A stretch of DNA of 64,000 nt. Origin: Aspidiotus rigidus (lineage: Eukaryota; Arthropoda; Insecta; Hemiptera; Diaspididae). The stretch spans positions 2,480,001 to 2,544,000 of the forward strand of contig JAVHKY010000023.1 of assembly GCA_035079385.1 (NCBI GenBank), read 5' to 3'. Under the pieces are notes generated by a model. The model did no database searches and was not told the DNA's origin. It saw only the letters and a list, made by a program, of their open reading frames with translations. The translations under genes were made by a program, and so were the position numbers. Shown here in pieces: positions 45,694 to 57,950 of this stretch. Numbering within the stretch: the stretch's first letter is position 1; each line of letters begins with the position of its first letter.

Positions 45694-46014
45694 GCATCGC
45701 TAAGGTCCCCTATAAATACGAGTGAGCTCATGGGCCGCCATATTTAGTCGTTACTTCGTCATTCATTCTTAGAGTTCTCTGTTCAAGTGAGGAATTTGAA
45801 CGATTGGTGGAGTTATTTTGTATCTCTCAATAGCGCTGAATATTGTACGTATTTTGCTTTGGCACTTAGTCTCTCAGTTCTTTATTATTTTCAAATCATG
45901 ATAAACTGTTATCAGTTATTGAAGTAAGGAAGTATGAAGATAAATGTGACGTAACGACTAAATATAGCGGCCTATATCCTCATCCGTATTCATAGGGTTC
46001 TAATATCGCTGCTC
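45694..46014. mobile_element. Foldback element with arms of about 65 bp
   Basis: The left arm 45694-45760 (AGCATCGCTAAGG ... CCATATTTAGTCGTTAC) is imperfectly inverted on the right at 45949-46014 (GTAACGACTAAATATAGCGG ... TCTAATATCGCTGCT). The best-matching 20 bases are the GTCGTTAC/TAAATAT section. The interior has no coding capacity. No target duplication is evident. Confidence 0.65.
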
Positions 46015-46148
46015 AAAAGCAAGGCCTTAAACATTAGTTTTCTAGTTTAACACTGAGATCTAATTGGCTGCAACAATACTGCGTTGTGATTGGTTTTTTT
46101 GCCTATGTGCTGCGTTTCTATTGGCTATTTGATTTGCTATTATCCTTA

Positions 46149-46288
46149 GGGCCAGTTTTACCAACAACGCCTTAAGTCATGTAACATAACAGGTCAAGCT
46201 CCAATTTAGCCAATAAAGCGCCCGATTTTGGCGACTTGAGCTAGGATTAGCACTAAATTGACAATTAGCACTTTGGTAAAACTGGCCC
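46149..46288. mobile_element. Harbinger-type MITE, 140 bp, TTA duplication
   Basis: Both ends read GGGCCAGTTTTACCAA inward with no mismatch in 16 bp. TTA flanks both sides (46146-46148 and 46289-46291). A 3-bp TWA duplication with GGGCC-type ends is the hallmark of PIF/Harbinger MITEs. Confidence 0.85.
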
Positions 46289-46699
46289 TTATTGTTTGGT
46301 TCTGTTTCTTCTAAGTTCCAATTCAAACTTGACTGCAAAGAGTGGCTGCGGGTGGCAATTTATGGAAGTTATTGAATCACGATACTTCCTTATGGCTGTA
46401 ACAAAATTTCCAAACTCATAAGAAATTCAATATCGCGATACTATCGAGCAAAAAGTCATTAAGGTGACTTTGGGTTCCTTCAGCTACAAGTACGTAATTG
46501 TAATCCTTGAGGACTTGAGACTCAAGTTATTGACGAATTTCTTGACTTCATTTTTCACGTCTAATAAATGTAGCCAAATCGCATCTTCATCTCCTCAGCA
46601 CAAACCTAACTTGCCGATCTTAACTACTGCACATGTTACCTTTACATTTCGCAATGCTACTGCGCAACCGCTCTGTCAAGACCAAACAACAAAGCTGAA

Positions 46700-47520
46700 T
46701 AATTTTTCATTGTTGGTTGCCTTTGCAAGCAATGTAGATACCTTTGCACTGTTTGGAACTGAGCTTGTACATTCCGTTCAAGCTTACCTTACCTTGCTCT
46801 TTCCTTCCGTCTGGTCGCTGTTTATTCTTTTCACCATGGGTGGGTTCACTCACATTATAATCATTGACGCCTTTATCATCTGGTTTGTATACTGTACTTC
46901 TCATGTATGGCACTGATGCGGTGTACTTTCTCACTATCCTATCGTGGATTCTTTTCTTTGCTTCCATTTTCCCAAAGACTCCCTTGAACCACACCTCTAG
47001 AGTAGCCATTGGCTGTTGCAATCTGTTTCACTATCTGAATATTTCTTTCCTCTCTTCTTCATCGTTCTTGAATGCAGAAAATGTTCTGTAGTAGAACTCC
47101 GAATCCCCGCGGACTTGTGTCCGAGGGGGGGGGGGTAGGAGTCGTATAGGATGATTGTGTCGGTACACGTGAACTTCATGTAAACTTTGTATTCTATTCT
47201 GTCCTCCTCCAGTGTGAGTGTTAGGTCCAAATAGTTGATAGTCTCAGTGCCCTCTTCCACTGAGAACTTAATGCTTTCATTCACCGCATTTGTTTCCAGA
47301 AGGAATTAACCTACCTGTCTATAGGTGCCTAGTCACACAATGAAGATATCATCAACGTAATGTTCAAGGTCTTGTTTTTCAGTAGCGATACAACTGATGA
47401 TGGGGTAACACCCAGAAGTACTCTTTTTAAGTTGACTAATAATATTGAATAGTCTACTACTTCAAAATTTTTAATTTGACTGAGTGGCTGCAACTCGCGA
47501 CTTGCGGATTCCAAATTGGG
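46700..47520 (-). mobile_element. Penelope-like element: RT end and decayed GIY-YIG domain
   Basis: On the minus strand, in order: a catalytic box LEHYVDDIF (47364-47338), then INYLDLTLTLEEDRIEYKVY and LGHKSAGIRS (the thumb region, where the usual block is HPxxHK), then in another frame VWFKGVFGKM and finally GMYKLSSKQC followed by KGIYIACKGNQ. The last stretch matches the GVYKLxCxxCxxxYIGxT start of the GIY-YIG endonuclease of Penelope-like elements, with GMY for GIY and YIA for YIG. A stop follows at about 46705. Frameshifts separate the blocks and the upstream RT part is missing, so it is inactive. Confidence 0.75.
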
Positions 47521-47589
47521 GGTGGAGGCTTAGTAAAGACATGAAAGATGTCAAAATACGATCCACATACGTCTTTTCGTTATTTTCTC

Positions 47590-47960
47590 GGCTATTTTGA
47601 TCCCCCCGCCCTCTTTCGTTAGATTTGCCCCAAAAATAGTCAGTCGTCAGCCTCCGGAGGAACATAATTTTAATGTACTCAAGCACCGAGAGACAGTAAA
47701 AACCACTCTTAATGAAGAACACATTCGTCCAAGTCGTTCTACCTCTAGTCATGTGACAAAGAATGACACAACTAAGGAGAACTGAGCTTGTTCTTTAGAT
47801 CTTCAGAAAAATTGAACCAGAATGGTGAACAATCATACCCATTTCCTGTGAATTTGATTTCCTGCCCTCTTTCGGCCGATTTGTCCCTGAAATCAAGTAG
47901 CCATCAACTTCTAGAGTAATATTATATTTTACAGAAGTACATGCTGAATTGCTGAAATTA
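47590..47960. repeat. Diverged duplicate, about 265 bp apart
   Basis: CCGCCCTCTTTCGTTAGATT ... GTCAGTCGTCAGCCTCCGGA and CTGCCCTCTTTCGGCCGATT ... GTAGCCATCAACTTCTAGAG are recognisably related and in the same orientation. They probably belong to the upstream part of the neighbouring retroelement or a second fragment of it. Confidence 0.4.
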
Positions 47961-48159
47961 CAAATGTTGCAAAACGAAATGTCACATTTGTAGAACCATG
48001 ACATTGTGGCGCGACATTTAAGACGAGATTATTTGATCTTGATGAAATTGCAGATACGAGTGTCTTCCTTTCCTATCTTTATAGTGGACTCAATTCTCGT
48101 TTTCTTCTTATGTATCTTAGGCCACTTCTTCTTGCAATAAAACAAAATCATAAATTTTT

Positions 48160-48335
48160 TCAATTTGTCTCCCCCATTCCCTCATATACATAGCTCAGGA
48201 GTCGAAGTTTTTCTAACTCCTCCTGATCTATACAACCTGGTTGTGAGAATTTTTCCAAGTCCTTATCTCCGTTACATGAGGCTCAATAATCGCAAGAGAG
48301 CTTACAGGTCGAAATATTTCCCAGCCTATGAAGTA
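48160..48335. repeat. Old 45-bp minisatellite remnant
   Basis: Three strongly diverged units (ATAGCTCAGGAGTCGAAGTT and two weaker ones) show that the family once inserted here as well. No end modules remain. Confidence 0.4.
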
Positions 48336-48379
48336 AGTCTGCAGGTTCCTGTGCTCGCACCTTCCCTCGCCTCATGAAG

Positions 48380-51300
48380 GAAGTTCTCTGATGAAATAAA
48401 GAAGCGTGTCAGAGATTTGATGAAATGAATCTAAGAGAACACTTTATTGGGTCTAAATGTTTTACAAACTTGACATTATCTCGTAAGTCTAGGACCATTA
48501 AATAATGAAATATTTTTGAAGGTATGTAAATCTACTTTTTACCACTAAAGGGTCCTGCTCTTTGTCAAACTTCCGACGTATATTCAAGTCCTACATTTAC
48601 CATGAAGTCAAGGCTACATCCAGAAGAGGAAACCGCGAATCACTTACCTTCTTTCAAATTTCTTTTCCTCCTTTTTTTAGGAAACTCGAATTTCCCAATA
48701 AAAAAATGTGACTCTAGTTTCCCTTTCCCAATTTTTCCTGATCTATTCGGACTAAGTTTCTATTTTCAGGATGGATACTTCGCGGAGAAAGACTCTCATG
48801 GTCAAAATTTGAATCAGGTTGAATGAGAATAAAGAAGACACCCGGGTGATGAAAGAAAAATGTAGATTTGAGGTTTATTACCCATGGCAGTACCTCCTGT
48901 AGAAGTTATCATGCAAATTACGAATTTTTGTGCATTCGACAGAAATAGGAAATAATAATTACTGGCGTAGGTGATTATACATAGTACGAGTACGTATTAT
49001 GTGCAACGTAGCAAGTGTTACGTTTGTGTTGTGTAAAAAAAAAAAAAGGAAAACCTACTTGGGTAACTTCCTTCAAACTTTCGATGCTGTACTCTCCATC
49101 TTTCCGTTGTTTTTGTTGTCTGCTGCCAACATTCATGTAATATCGAACTAATCTGTATTACATGAATCATTCTAGCGTTGAAATTTTTTATAAAATGTTA
49201 ATGAAAACACTTACTTGGTACCTATCCTCTATTTACCTAACTTCTATCTCTTCAACTACAAATTTGCAACTGAGAAGGGAGATAGTAGGAGTCCGCGTCT
49301 CGAAACGTATGCAGATAGAAAATTTATACAAATTTTAAATGCGACTTTGACGTCACATTTCTTGTGCACATATTAGTGTTTCCTGGAATGAAAAATTCTT
49401 TAAAATAATTTTTCAATCAAACTTGATGGAGAAGAAATAAATTGCTAACTTATTCTTTGTCATTTCAATTGTATCACTTCTAATTATTCCATCGTAATCA
49501 ATTTTGAACAAGCCTATTATTAGGAGTAAACATGAAGTTCAGGGTTGTGCGTCAGTTTCTCTGCCAAAGTTATGCTTTTCGAATATATCAGTCATGGTAT
49601 ATATGACGTCTTTTCATCAAAATCGTATCTGAGTGGACCAATTTGTCTCTGTTCGGTGTACAACGTCATATGCCCTTTATGGCATCGATTATACCGTGAA
49701 TTTAGTATGATAAAAACAACTGTCTCTAGATTTCGTATATATCGTTTTCTGAATTATCTGTTTTTTCTCCAGTCATTAACTGGTACCTTGAGCAAACTCG
49801 ACAATCGTTCTTATTGCTCTTTCAAAAGGTCCAATGCTAATTGAGCGGCGTGACAAGATATTAAGTATATTCTTTCCATCATTAAACGGGACCTTCGAAT
49901 AAAATGGAAAAAGGACAGATTGATTTCCACGTATCTGATGTTTCGGAAAGAGAAAAATGAGGTGACTCTGCATTGGTTCTATTGTGACTGCATCTAAGGT
50001 AATCTGAAAAGAAGAAATTTGCCGTCCGGTACTCATCTTGAACTCGTTTCGTAAAATTTCGTACTCGGTCAAATTTTTGACTTCACGTTCCCGATTGAAC
50101 GATATTTTCGACCACAAAATTGTGCAGCGTGCTTCTTAGTATGCTATAAATATTCAGTAAAAATTGTTGCAATTCTCCTCTTGGCTCGTACGAAGCATGG
50201 ATGAGTCATGTATGTGCATTACATCATTAAAAATCCGGGTGGATTTATGCCATCCGCTGATGAGATAAGATGAACATAAAACTACGTGAACGGAATTTTT
50301 AATTGATTTATGTATATTAATGGCAATTAAAATATCGGCCATCTTGATAAGTCATGCAAGTGAAGATCAAAGTCACGTGCATGTTCCATCGGACTCTTAT
50401 TGAGGTTGTGCCATATTTCGATGACGAGCATGAATTGGAATCAAAAAGGTTGTAGGAAACTCTCGATCTTCGTTTGCTAAGCTATTGTAGACGCGTCAAA
50501 GTCTTTGGAAACAATCGTTGAGCTTTGTCTGGAGCGCGTATATGGGTGGTATTTAATTTGATAGTACTGCGATGGATTTAGTCTCGTTAGACGTCTGCAT
50601 GAAAAAATGAGGACCGCACTATTTATTCACAGAGCGTGTTCGATGTAAGTACGTTTCACATGGTGTGCTCTAGACTGAAAATATGATATTAAATGTGGGG
50701 CATTATAGTGTAAGCGTAACACGTGTTTTTTAAGATCCACATTTACATCCTGAAGATTCAATCTGAAAGAATTTGACGGCCAAAACTCTTATAATGATGT
50801 AGTGAAGCATCAAGTGAGTCCTTGTCAGAAGGTTTTTGACATATTAAATTTCAAGGATGGTTCGGTATTGAAAGAGACTTCAGATTGCATGTGATCAAAA
50901 ATTTGTTCAAAGGGGGCAAGCTGATATACCTAGGTGACTACACCTCTTTCTCTGTAAGTTGTCTAACCCAGTACTCGAGGAAGGAAATATTGATGGAAGG
51001 TTGGTAGAAAAATGAGGTTCTTCAAAAGGTTTTGAAGTGTTTGAAAAGTGGCTTAAAGCTTACTAATCGCTACATCGTTCTGTCCTCATTTGATGTTTAT
51101 TGAAACACGGGTACTTGTCTGGAAAGTCTAAAGATCATGATCATCCTTATGATGGAAAATTTTTACATGTTACATGTAGGAAGGAAAAAGTGAGTATGTA
51201 CTCTGCCTGCCTTCCCTCCTCTTCTTCTAAGGTGTATATATGTCTCAACTCTACCCCTAATTCCGGGATCTGCGTCCTTATTTATCTTCTTATACTTCTG

Positions 51301-51480
51301 CCAATGCGTCATCTTAATTATTGTGCTTACTTGTTTCGCATCTGCAGCAGCCCATCCTCCGTCGCGAAAAGGGTGGGGGTTGTGTATGCATTGATTTTGT
51401 TTCCTCTAACACCAGTATCAATCCTTTCAGGTATAGCTTCAGTGTTGGAAGACTTCTTGACAACCGCTAAGCTGTAGTGC
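48380..51480. other. No gene seen
   Basis: AT-rich DNA with scattered short open frames that do not resemble known proteins. It includes a 113-codon minus-strand frame at 49776-50117 and a 125-codon plus-strand frame at 51100-51477; the latter has a pyrimidine-rich composition and is probably non-coding. If the exon at 43870 belongs to a gene extending rightward, this would be intron. Confidence 0.35.
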
Positions 51481-52770
51481 CTCCACTTTAGCACACACAC
51501 AGGACCAAACTTGAAACTGAGGCGCTGTAGGAGGCTCTCTTCTTCTTTCTTCAAGTTCCTGTACTACTTCTTCTTCTTGCGGAGTGTCGTCTGTGGCTAC
51601 CGGGCTACTCGTAGCAAGCGTTTCATCGACCGCAATCTGTTAGAAAGACCGACTAAGGTTACCCTGCGTACGCTCCCACGCCTCACACTCAAATAATATG
51701 TGCCGTGGTCCATCATCCCGTTCTTGATTACACCTGCTCGAACTTTTGACGAAGGTATTTGTTGAAGCAGCTATGGCCGCTTAACAACTGCATCAGGTCA
51801 AAGTTCAGCTGACCGTAGTCTCCATTCATCCACTCATGAAGGTTGGGTATTAACACACGGGTCGTCCGTGGCCCTTGCTCACTCTGAGCAATTCTCGCAT
51901 TCCATTTCTCAACTAAGGAGCACCTGGCCTTCTGCTTGAACCGTAGAGCCTCTTAGTCACTTGCTGCTTTTAACTCCACCCCCTCAACTTGATTGGTGGT
52001 GAACGTGTTGTCATCCGAAGACCCTCCGTAGAGATAGTGCGGTGCACACTATCACACTCCAGCGCAACTCTTTGTTGGAACTTTTTCATCTCTTTTCTCC
52101 TATAGACTACCTTCACTGAATCGGCTCAAACTGCAGCACCATATCAGAGGGTCGATAATGCGAGGCTCAACATTTTCCTTCTTCTGGCTTCCCTCGCCCT
52201 CTTAAGTTTGCCAATAGGTGGCTCAGGTAGTTCGCTACCCCGCCATCCTTTTCCGCTGTCATCAGGGAATGGTACCTGAAGGTTAGCTTCGAATCAAATA
52301 AGATATCCAGATACTTGATAATCTCCTTGATTGTAACTTCCACACCTTGCAGGCGAAAAATGGGTGGACTGAATAACGGGTCGTGAACGATATGGCCTCT
52401 GTCTTCCTTTTTGCGAGGTTTAGTTTAACCGACTCGATTCAACGCATCATTACCCCTACTAAGGCGTCATCCACATAGCAGATAAGGTTACTGCCTGGTT
52501 GAATGCAACGCCCCGGAAGAGCGGCCCAAAAACCGATCCGTGCGGCATCTCACGAGTAAGTGAGCGTTTTACTGTGCCAGCAGACGTCTCTGTTACAATT
52601 TGTCGGCGAGTAAGATAGCTATTGATCATCTTGAACAGGTATGCAGGAATTTCTGCGTCTACAAAGGCAATGGGATCGAATTGAACCCATTTCTTTATGT
52701 CGAGGCTGACGGCTGCGCGAAACTTACGTTCAGATATTGCTATCGTACTAAAATATTCACCCATGACTTC
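51480..52770 (-). mobile_element. R1/TRAS-like non-LTR retrotransposon, 5'-truncated and frameshifted
   Basis: Reading from 52764 leftward: AVSLDIKKWVQFDPIAFVDA and EIPAYLFKMINSYL (RT palm), TSAGTVKRSLTREMPHGSVF then GPL (the usual PQGSVLGP, with H for Q), in another frame NLICYVDDALVGVMMR (catalytic YVDD, at 52477-52460) and KLNLAKRKTEA. After a long degenerate stretch, DDGPRHILFECEAWERTQ (the Cys/His tail of R1-clade ORF2) is at about 51720-51660, then a Glu-rich tail. Several frameshifts and stops make it inactive. The endonuclease half is absent, the typical 5' truncation of target-primed insertion. Confidence 0.82.
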
Positions 52771-53302
52771 GGGAAAGACTGCCTTCTGAAAGGAGGTGGA
52801 AGACTAGCTGTATATTAGTTTGATCAATTTTCTTCCTCTTCACCTTGTACCCTGATTGTCTCATGGGTCTGTTGGGTGTCTACCGGTCAAGTAAGTCGAG
52901 TAAATCAAGTAAATGTCAAGTATTTTCATTAACGGCCAAGTAAAACTGATAAAAATGACAACAAATTTTGAAAACAGCACTTAAATTCACATGCCCTTTC
53001 ATGAACATCATTTGTGTTAAGGGGTGTATTTATCAGCACAGAAAGAAAAATCAATGTTACCCAGAAAATGTTACGTGTTGACAGAAAATAAAAATTTTGA
53101 ACATAAATAAAAAAGAGGCACTTAAAGTGAAATGAATGAATAGGAAAAAAATAAAACACACAAATTATTGTTAGAGGGGAACATATAAATAAAAGCTGCA
53201 CAGAATATAAATATTGAAGCAGAAATAAATGAACAAACTGAGAAAATTGTAAAAATTTACATCAGAGTATGCCTTAAAAGGCAAGAATGCGAGAATAATT
53301 TA
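52771..53302. other. AT-rich flank of the MULE gene
   Basis: A CAAGTAA-type word is repeated five times at 52888-52942 (GTCAAGTAAGTCGAGTAAAT and following). The rest is A-rich and non-coding. It may include the 3' end of the neighbouring MULE, but no inverted terminus could be matched across the gene. Confidence 0.4.
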
Positions 53303-54460
53303 TTAAACCTGCACAATAAGAGCCCGTTTGGCGTTTGCCGGCCGGCCACGTTTGCGTTTCCGGCCCAACGGCACACTCTTTACCTCCGGGGGAGCGTCCA
53401 CCATTTTCAGGCGAATTAGCATGCCTGCTACATGCTTACACACCAGCTTTTTCATGTACGATGGGCACGTACAGCTGGACTGACTTACATCATTACGAAT
53501 TACAATTTTCCAGACTCCGTAATTACGCTGGACAAACTCGTCGAACGTTCTCCATCTCGCTTCTTCATACTGTCTCACCACTTTTTTGGTTACCTGAGTT
53601 GTCGAAGTAGATGATGCAGTGAAGTATATACCATTTCCCTTTTCAATCACCGTTTTGTTCTCAACCGCCCACTGGTACGCTTTAGTCCACGCAGGTAGGG
53701 AGACCTTCGGCGTTAATGCGTAGTCAATGCAGTTCACTGACTCCGGATTGCGTGTTTCGGACCACTGCGAAACAATATTCATCACACAGCATAAAAACTG
53801 CCCGACGGGAAGACGCTCCCGCATCGTATGCTCCCCTTTTATAACGCCATTTGTCGACTCAATGCCGTTGTTTGTCGACGGCTGTCCAACTGCAGCTCCC
53901 TCAAACCATTGGTCATTCTTCATAAGCCATTGCGCTTGGAAATATTTGACAAACTCAGGATGCTTTGCCTTCCACTTGTTCAGAAAGAGAGGAACTGCCT
54001 TCGAGAATGTGGTTGAATGTTGACAGGTTTGCAATGCTTGGACATCAGCCTGCAACTGCGCGCGTGGAACCTTCGACAACGCTCTGTACTGAGGCTCAAT
54101 ATTCTTCCTGACATGAAAAAAACACATTAATCGAATGCTCGGTGGGCCAAACACTTCCGTGAAACCTGCCGTTATGGCCTCGCAGGCGTCACCAAGGAGA
54201 ATCGTTGGCATCCATTCTGCATTGAAGACCTGTAGAGCTCGGAAAATGGAAGCAAAGTCGTCCTTACTTTCACCCTTGCACACCGCCAGGAGATAGGGAT
54301 GAAAAGTTTGGTTCTTGTCAGTGGTGCCCATTACAATAATGGGGTAACCCTGCCAAACAACCTTATATGACGCGTCAGCTTGCACCAGATCTGACCGAGT
54401 CATCAAACGTAATAAACGTTTTGAAGACACTAAAAATTTCTGTGCATCCTTCACGTGCAT
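53303..54460 (-). CDS. MULE transposase with SWIM zinc finger, intact 385 aa
   Basis: A MULE-superfamily DDE transposase core in one uninterrupted frame. The catalytic residues can be placed: Asp29 in LVQADASYK, Asp91 in TILLGDACEA, the C/H pair Cys113-His116 in RLMCFFHVRKN, and Glu201 in TNNGIESTNG. A SWIM finger of the form CxC-x8-CxH follows (Cys330, Cys332, Cys341, His343), then a basic tail with GRKRKRGRP, a possible nuclear signal or AT-hook. The frame is open for 14 further codons upstream of the Met, back to a stop at about 54503, so an N-terminal exon (in relatives a FLYWCH or other DNA-binding finger) may be missing or spliced in. The coding stretch is much richer in GC than its flanks, a sign of recent arrival or selection. 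It is of a different lineage from the fragment at 32.5 kb (ADASYK against MDGTFF at the first Asp). I found no terminal inverted repeats. Confidence 0.88.
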   Translation of the reverse strand: MHVKDAQKFLVSSKRLLRLMTRSDLVQADASYKVVWQGYPIIVMGTTDKNQTFHPYLLAVCKGESKDDFASIFRALQVFNAEWMPTILLGDACEAITAGFTEVFGPPSIRLMCFFHVRKNIEPQYRALSKVPRAQLQADVQALQTCQHSTTFSKAVPLFLNKWKAKHPEFVKYFQAQWLMKNDQWFEGAAVGQPSTNNGIESTNGVIKGEHTMRERLPVGQFLCCVMNIVSQWSETRNPESVNCIDYALTPKVSLPAWTKAYQWAVENKTVIEKGNGIYFTASSTSTTQVTKKVVRQYEEARWRTFDEFVQRNYGVWKIVIRNDVSQSSCTCPSYMKKLVCKHVAGMLIRLKMVDAPPEVKSVPLGRKRKRGRPANAKRALIVQV

Positions 54461-54814
54461 TTCTTTTACATATACTGGTGCAGTAGTACTTTTCTATCTG
54501 TTATTTTTCATAATTTCCTTTCTGTGCAAACATTAATTTTTTTATGTGCTATTTATTATTCCCCTTGTGTTAATAGGGTAGCAATTTGTGACGAGGAAAG
54601 TAGATCTTATGTATACAGGAAGTTTGATTTTCTGATCGATCCTAGCCGTCTGTCTTTCAGAAGCAATTCTTACTGAAAAATCTTTCTCCGCTGATTGAAT
54701 ATTTATTTTGGAGAAGAAATAGATGTATGATAAATCGACTTACAAGTGGAACATGAAAATCGCTAAACTTGAAAAGATATTTTGAATTATATTTTCTCAA
54801 TTTTATCACGCTGC
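54461..54814. other. Upstream flank of the MULE gene, no gene seen
   Basis: T-rich sequence. On the minus strand an AATAACAG immediately upstream of the open frame could act as a weak splice acceptor for the transposase exon. Confidence 0.35.
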
Positions 54815-55334
54815 ACCTGGTGGGGCAAAATGATGTTACCAGTTAAATAGGACTTTGCGCTAAATTCAGTCAGTTGAAAAACGCAGAACGTTAGGTGTAC
54901 ACTTGAAGTCTACGAAATTTATATCTAAATTTCATCATTAATTTGCGCCGCTACTGAGTCGAGTTATGGACCAAAGTACGCCAAAAATTGATCCATTTGC
55001 CATTTTTAAAAATTAAAAATCAAAAATCGGTCAAACTTTCATATTTTATCTGATTTGAAAGTGAAAATTAACGCTGATTCCGAAAAGAATACCTTAAATA
55101 ACCCTATGAAGCTTGAAAGTGAGGGGATTTTTCGATTTCTTATTTTGGAAAGCTGTCAATTTTTGGCTCATTTTGGTCTATAACTCAGCTGAGAAAAGTC
55201 GTACAAAGTTGGGTGAGAGCGCAAATTGAAGATAAAATTCAGATACAAATTTCGTACATTCAAAGTGTACATCTAACGTTTCGCGTTTTTGTGCTGGTGC
55301 GAATTTAATGTAACATCATCTTGCCCCACCCGGT
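54815..55334. mobile_element. Long inverted-repeat MITE, 520 bp
   Basis: The left end, starting ACCTGGTGGGGCAAAATGAT, is inverted at the right, which reads inward ACCGGGTGGGGCAAGATGAT, with two mismatches in 25 bp. Inner inverted sections also match (GTTAGGTGTACACTTGAAGT on the left against ATTCAAAGTGTACATCTAAC on the right). Most of the element can therefore fold back. It is non-coding. No duplication was identified. Confidence 0.75.
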
Positions 55335-57950
55335 ATATTAGTCATTAATATTTCTTGTGTAACGCGACGGCTTAAGATCTTCAATCCCTTCTCAAAACGT
55401 ATGACTAAACCGAGAAAACTTGCTCGGATAAATATTTTCTTTCTAAGATCATTCTAGCTGTGTACAACACTACATTATTATGACAAAAAATACTCTCACA
55501 AAGAGAGCGATGTTCATCTGCCAGTATTTTTAATGTGTCCTATTCGAGATGCGAGAATTTCTGATCTTCTATTTTACTAGACACCCTGTACTGATTCTTC
55601 AGGTATACTTGTTCTAAAGAATTGTACAATACCTCTTGAAATTTCAATATCCCCGTCTATTTGCTTTCCCTCGTTGTCTTTTTAAACGTGTGTCAATAAG
55701 CGTTTGTATACATGCAAGGACCTCAGTGGCAGCAGTCGTCGAATTCGAAACGAATAATATGCGTAGCAGCTGAATAAATTCCTGTATAAAAATTATGTAC
55801 CTACAAGATGGAGACAAAACTAGGCAATAAAAGTACGAGCAGTGGTTTTTTTTTTCGTATTCGCGAATGACACCCTATTTTGTCTTACTGTGTCCTCGTA
55901 TGGCTCCACTGTATATCTTTTGATCCGGTTAATGATTTCGAGCGCATGTTCACGAAGTTGGGAGAGAGGACCCCAAGTTCTCTCTTGCCTGACTTGTTAT
56001 ATTATTATGTATTAGCAAGGTGTATTGAGTTTAACAGTGTTTATAATGTCACCTTGTTGTGAAAACTTTGCAAGAAAGTGTACGTTGTAGCGGGTATACA
56101 TCATAGCAAAAATGAATAAATGTGGTACCTATACATGACCAGCAGAAAACCTATAACAATTCTTCGTAAGCAACATTATCATTGTTTGTTTTGTATGCGA
56201 ATCTTTCTTTCTTTCCTATAACGCGATGCTTGGAAAAATAAAATGCATTTCTATAAACGACTCTTCGATCGAGACGCGATTTCGTATTTTTCTGTATTAC
56301 CTTTATCTATTCTGAAAAAAGAGAGTGTATTGGAGGTCGACCTGAGGAAACTGTACGTAGTGCACGTTTAGAGAAGGCGGACTGTCGACTTGGAGCGCGT
56401 ATGTATTGTGAAGAAAAAAGAGTTCTCCAGACGCTGAATGGAAATAAAGAGATTGTGGTGCGTTGATTGACTGCGAGATTGTTATCTATAATGTACACAA
56501 CATAACTTACACCTTGTAATTGTTGGAAAAAGGAGATGATTACTTATCAAAATGCGCGTAGTCTGGCGGGAATGAGTCATCATTATTTTAAATAATACTA
56601 ATTTAGAATTGGTGGATGCAGACTCATTTATAATAATCAGTTATTTTTTAGTGTAAAGAAAAGAAAAAGGTTAAACGGAAAAATAGAACTCATCGCGCGT
56701 ACCTCAACGTCAATGACATGACACGGGGCTGAAAATTCGATTCTCACGAAAGTAATTGGAAACGTATCGAATCGAAGTACGGATATGTGTATAGTTTGTG
56801 TATACAGGCGAACTGGTTGTAAATTTTGAGCGGTCGAAATACCGAGGGTTTTTTGATTTCTTCGGAAGAAAATTTGTGGTGAAGGCATGTCGAGGAAGAG
56901 AAAGAGAAAGGTTAGGCACCGTATGTACTTGCACGTCAGTTACTCCGCTTTTGTGACGTAATCATGTAGTGGAGAATGTTGTGGACATTGATGTTACCTG
57001 AAAAACTGTTTCACCTGACTTTATATTGTCGGCTCGTTAAGTGTAGGTACTCTTCTTCGCAGCATCGTATACTCGATAACGACTGCATTGAGCTTCCGGT
57101 TTCCACTTAAGACGGTTTTACTCGGTATGTTTACGGAAATATGGAACATGCTTCTGGAAAAGGAAGCTTGCAGTTTGAAGATTGTTTGTAAACAAGAATG
57201 ATACAACGAAGTACATCACCAGATTGCATCTGAATCATTACACGATAGTTTCTTCCTCGCAAGTTGGTCATCAAATCCTTATTCGATGTTTGAAATAGTA
57301 TAAGTCTGAAACCAAAATTTGTTCTGAACAACTTCCTTCAGAGAGATTTTACTGTGGGAAGAAGCCAGAAATTCAAATTTATCATAGTGAAGATAAGGAG
57401 CAGTTGCGAAATTTCTGAAAATATGGATTCAAATTTTCTTCCCCTGCTCCTCCGCTCTTTTTGTAGCTTGTTAATCTAGACCAGTGTTTCTCAACGACAC
57501 ATTTTCCTATGTGCACGTCTTCCTGCGGCGCAGCATTTCTAAAATATCAAATTTTATCAAACATTTTTCCTGACACTTTCATGTCTTGTAATAGAATTGG
57601 TGACCGTACGAGACGGAAAAATTAGGCCTCATCCTCCCCCCTCCAAATTACAGTCCCAAGAAGATGGGAGCTGCTTTGACATACTCTTAGATACCTCAAA
57701 GAGACAAGATGACAAACGCTGTGTCTAACGTATGTAAAAATCTGGTACCTAAAAAATGTTAAGCTAATTTATCCCACCAGATGTCGCAGAGTCGCATTTA
57801 ATGTATTCTTATGGAAAGAAAAATCCATCAATTTACTCATTATAAACATGCAACTGAAAGGAAATTTTATCTCGAATAAATTCGAGATCCTTCGTTTTTG
57901 ACATGTTCCATGTCTTTTCTCTCGCCGGACCCCGATTTTGAAACTCGCGA
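55335..57950. other. No gene seen
   Basis: AT-rich sequence without a supported gene. CAGTGTTTCTCAAC at 57482 has the form of a hAT-type transposon end, but I found no matching right end. A further isolated TE-like word, ACACCCTGTA, is at 55581. Confidence 0.35.

Noticed and set aside
51100..51477. A 125-codon plus-strand open frame
   Set aside because: Low-complexity Ser/Leu-rich text from a pyrimidine-rich stretch opposite the tail of the R1-like element; no family resemblance.
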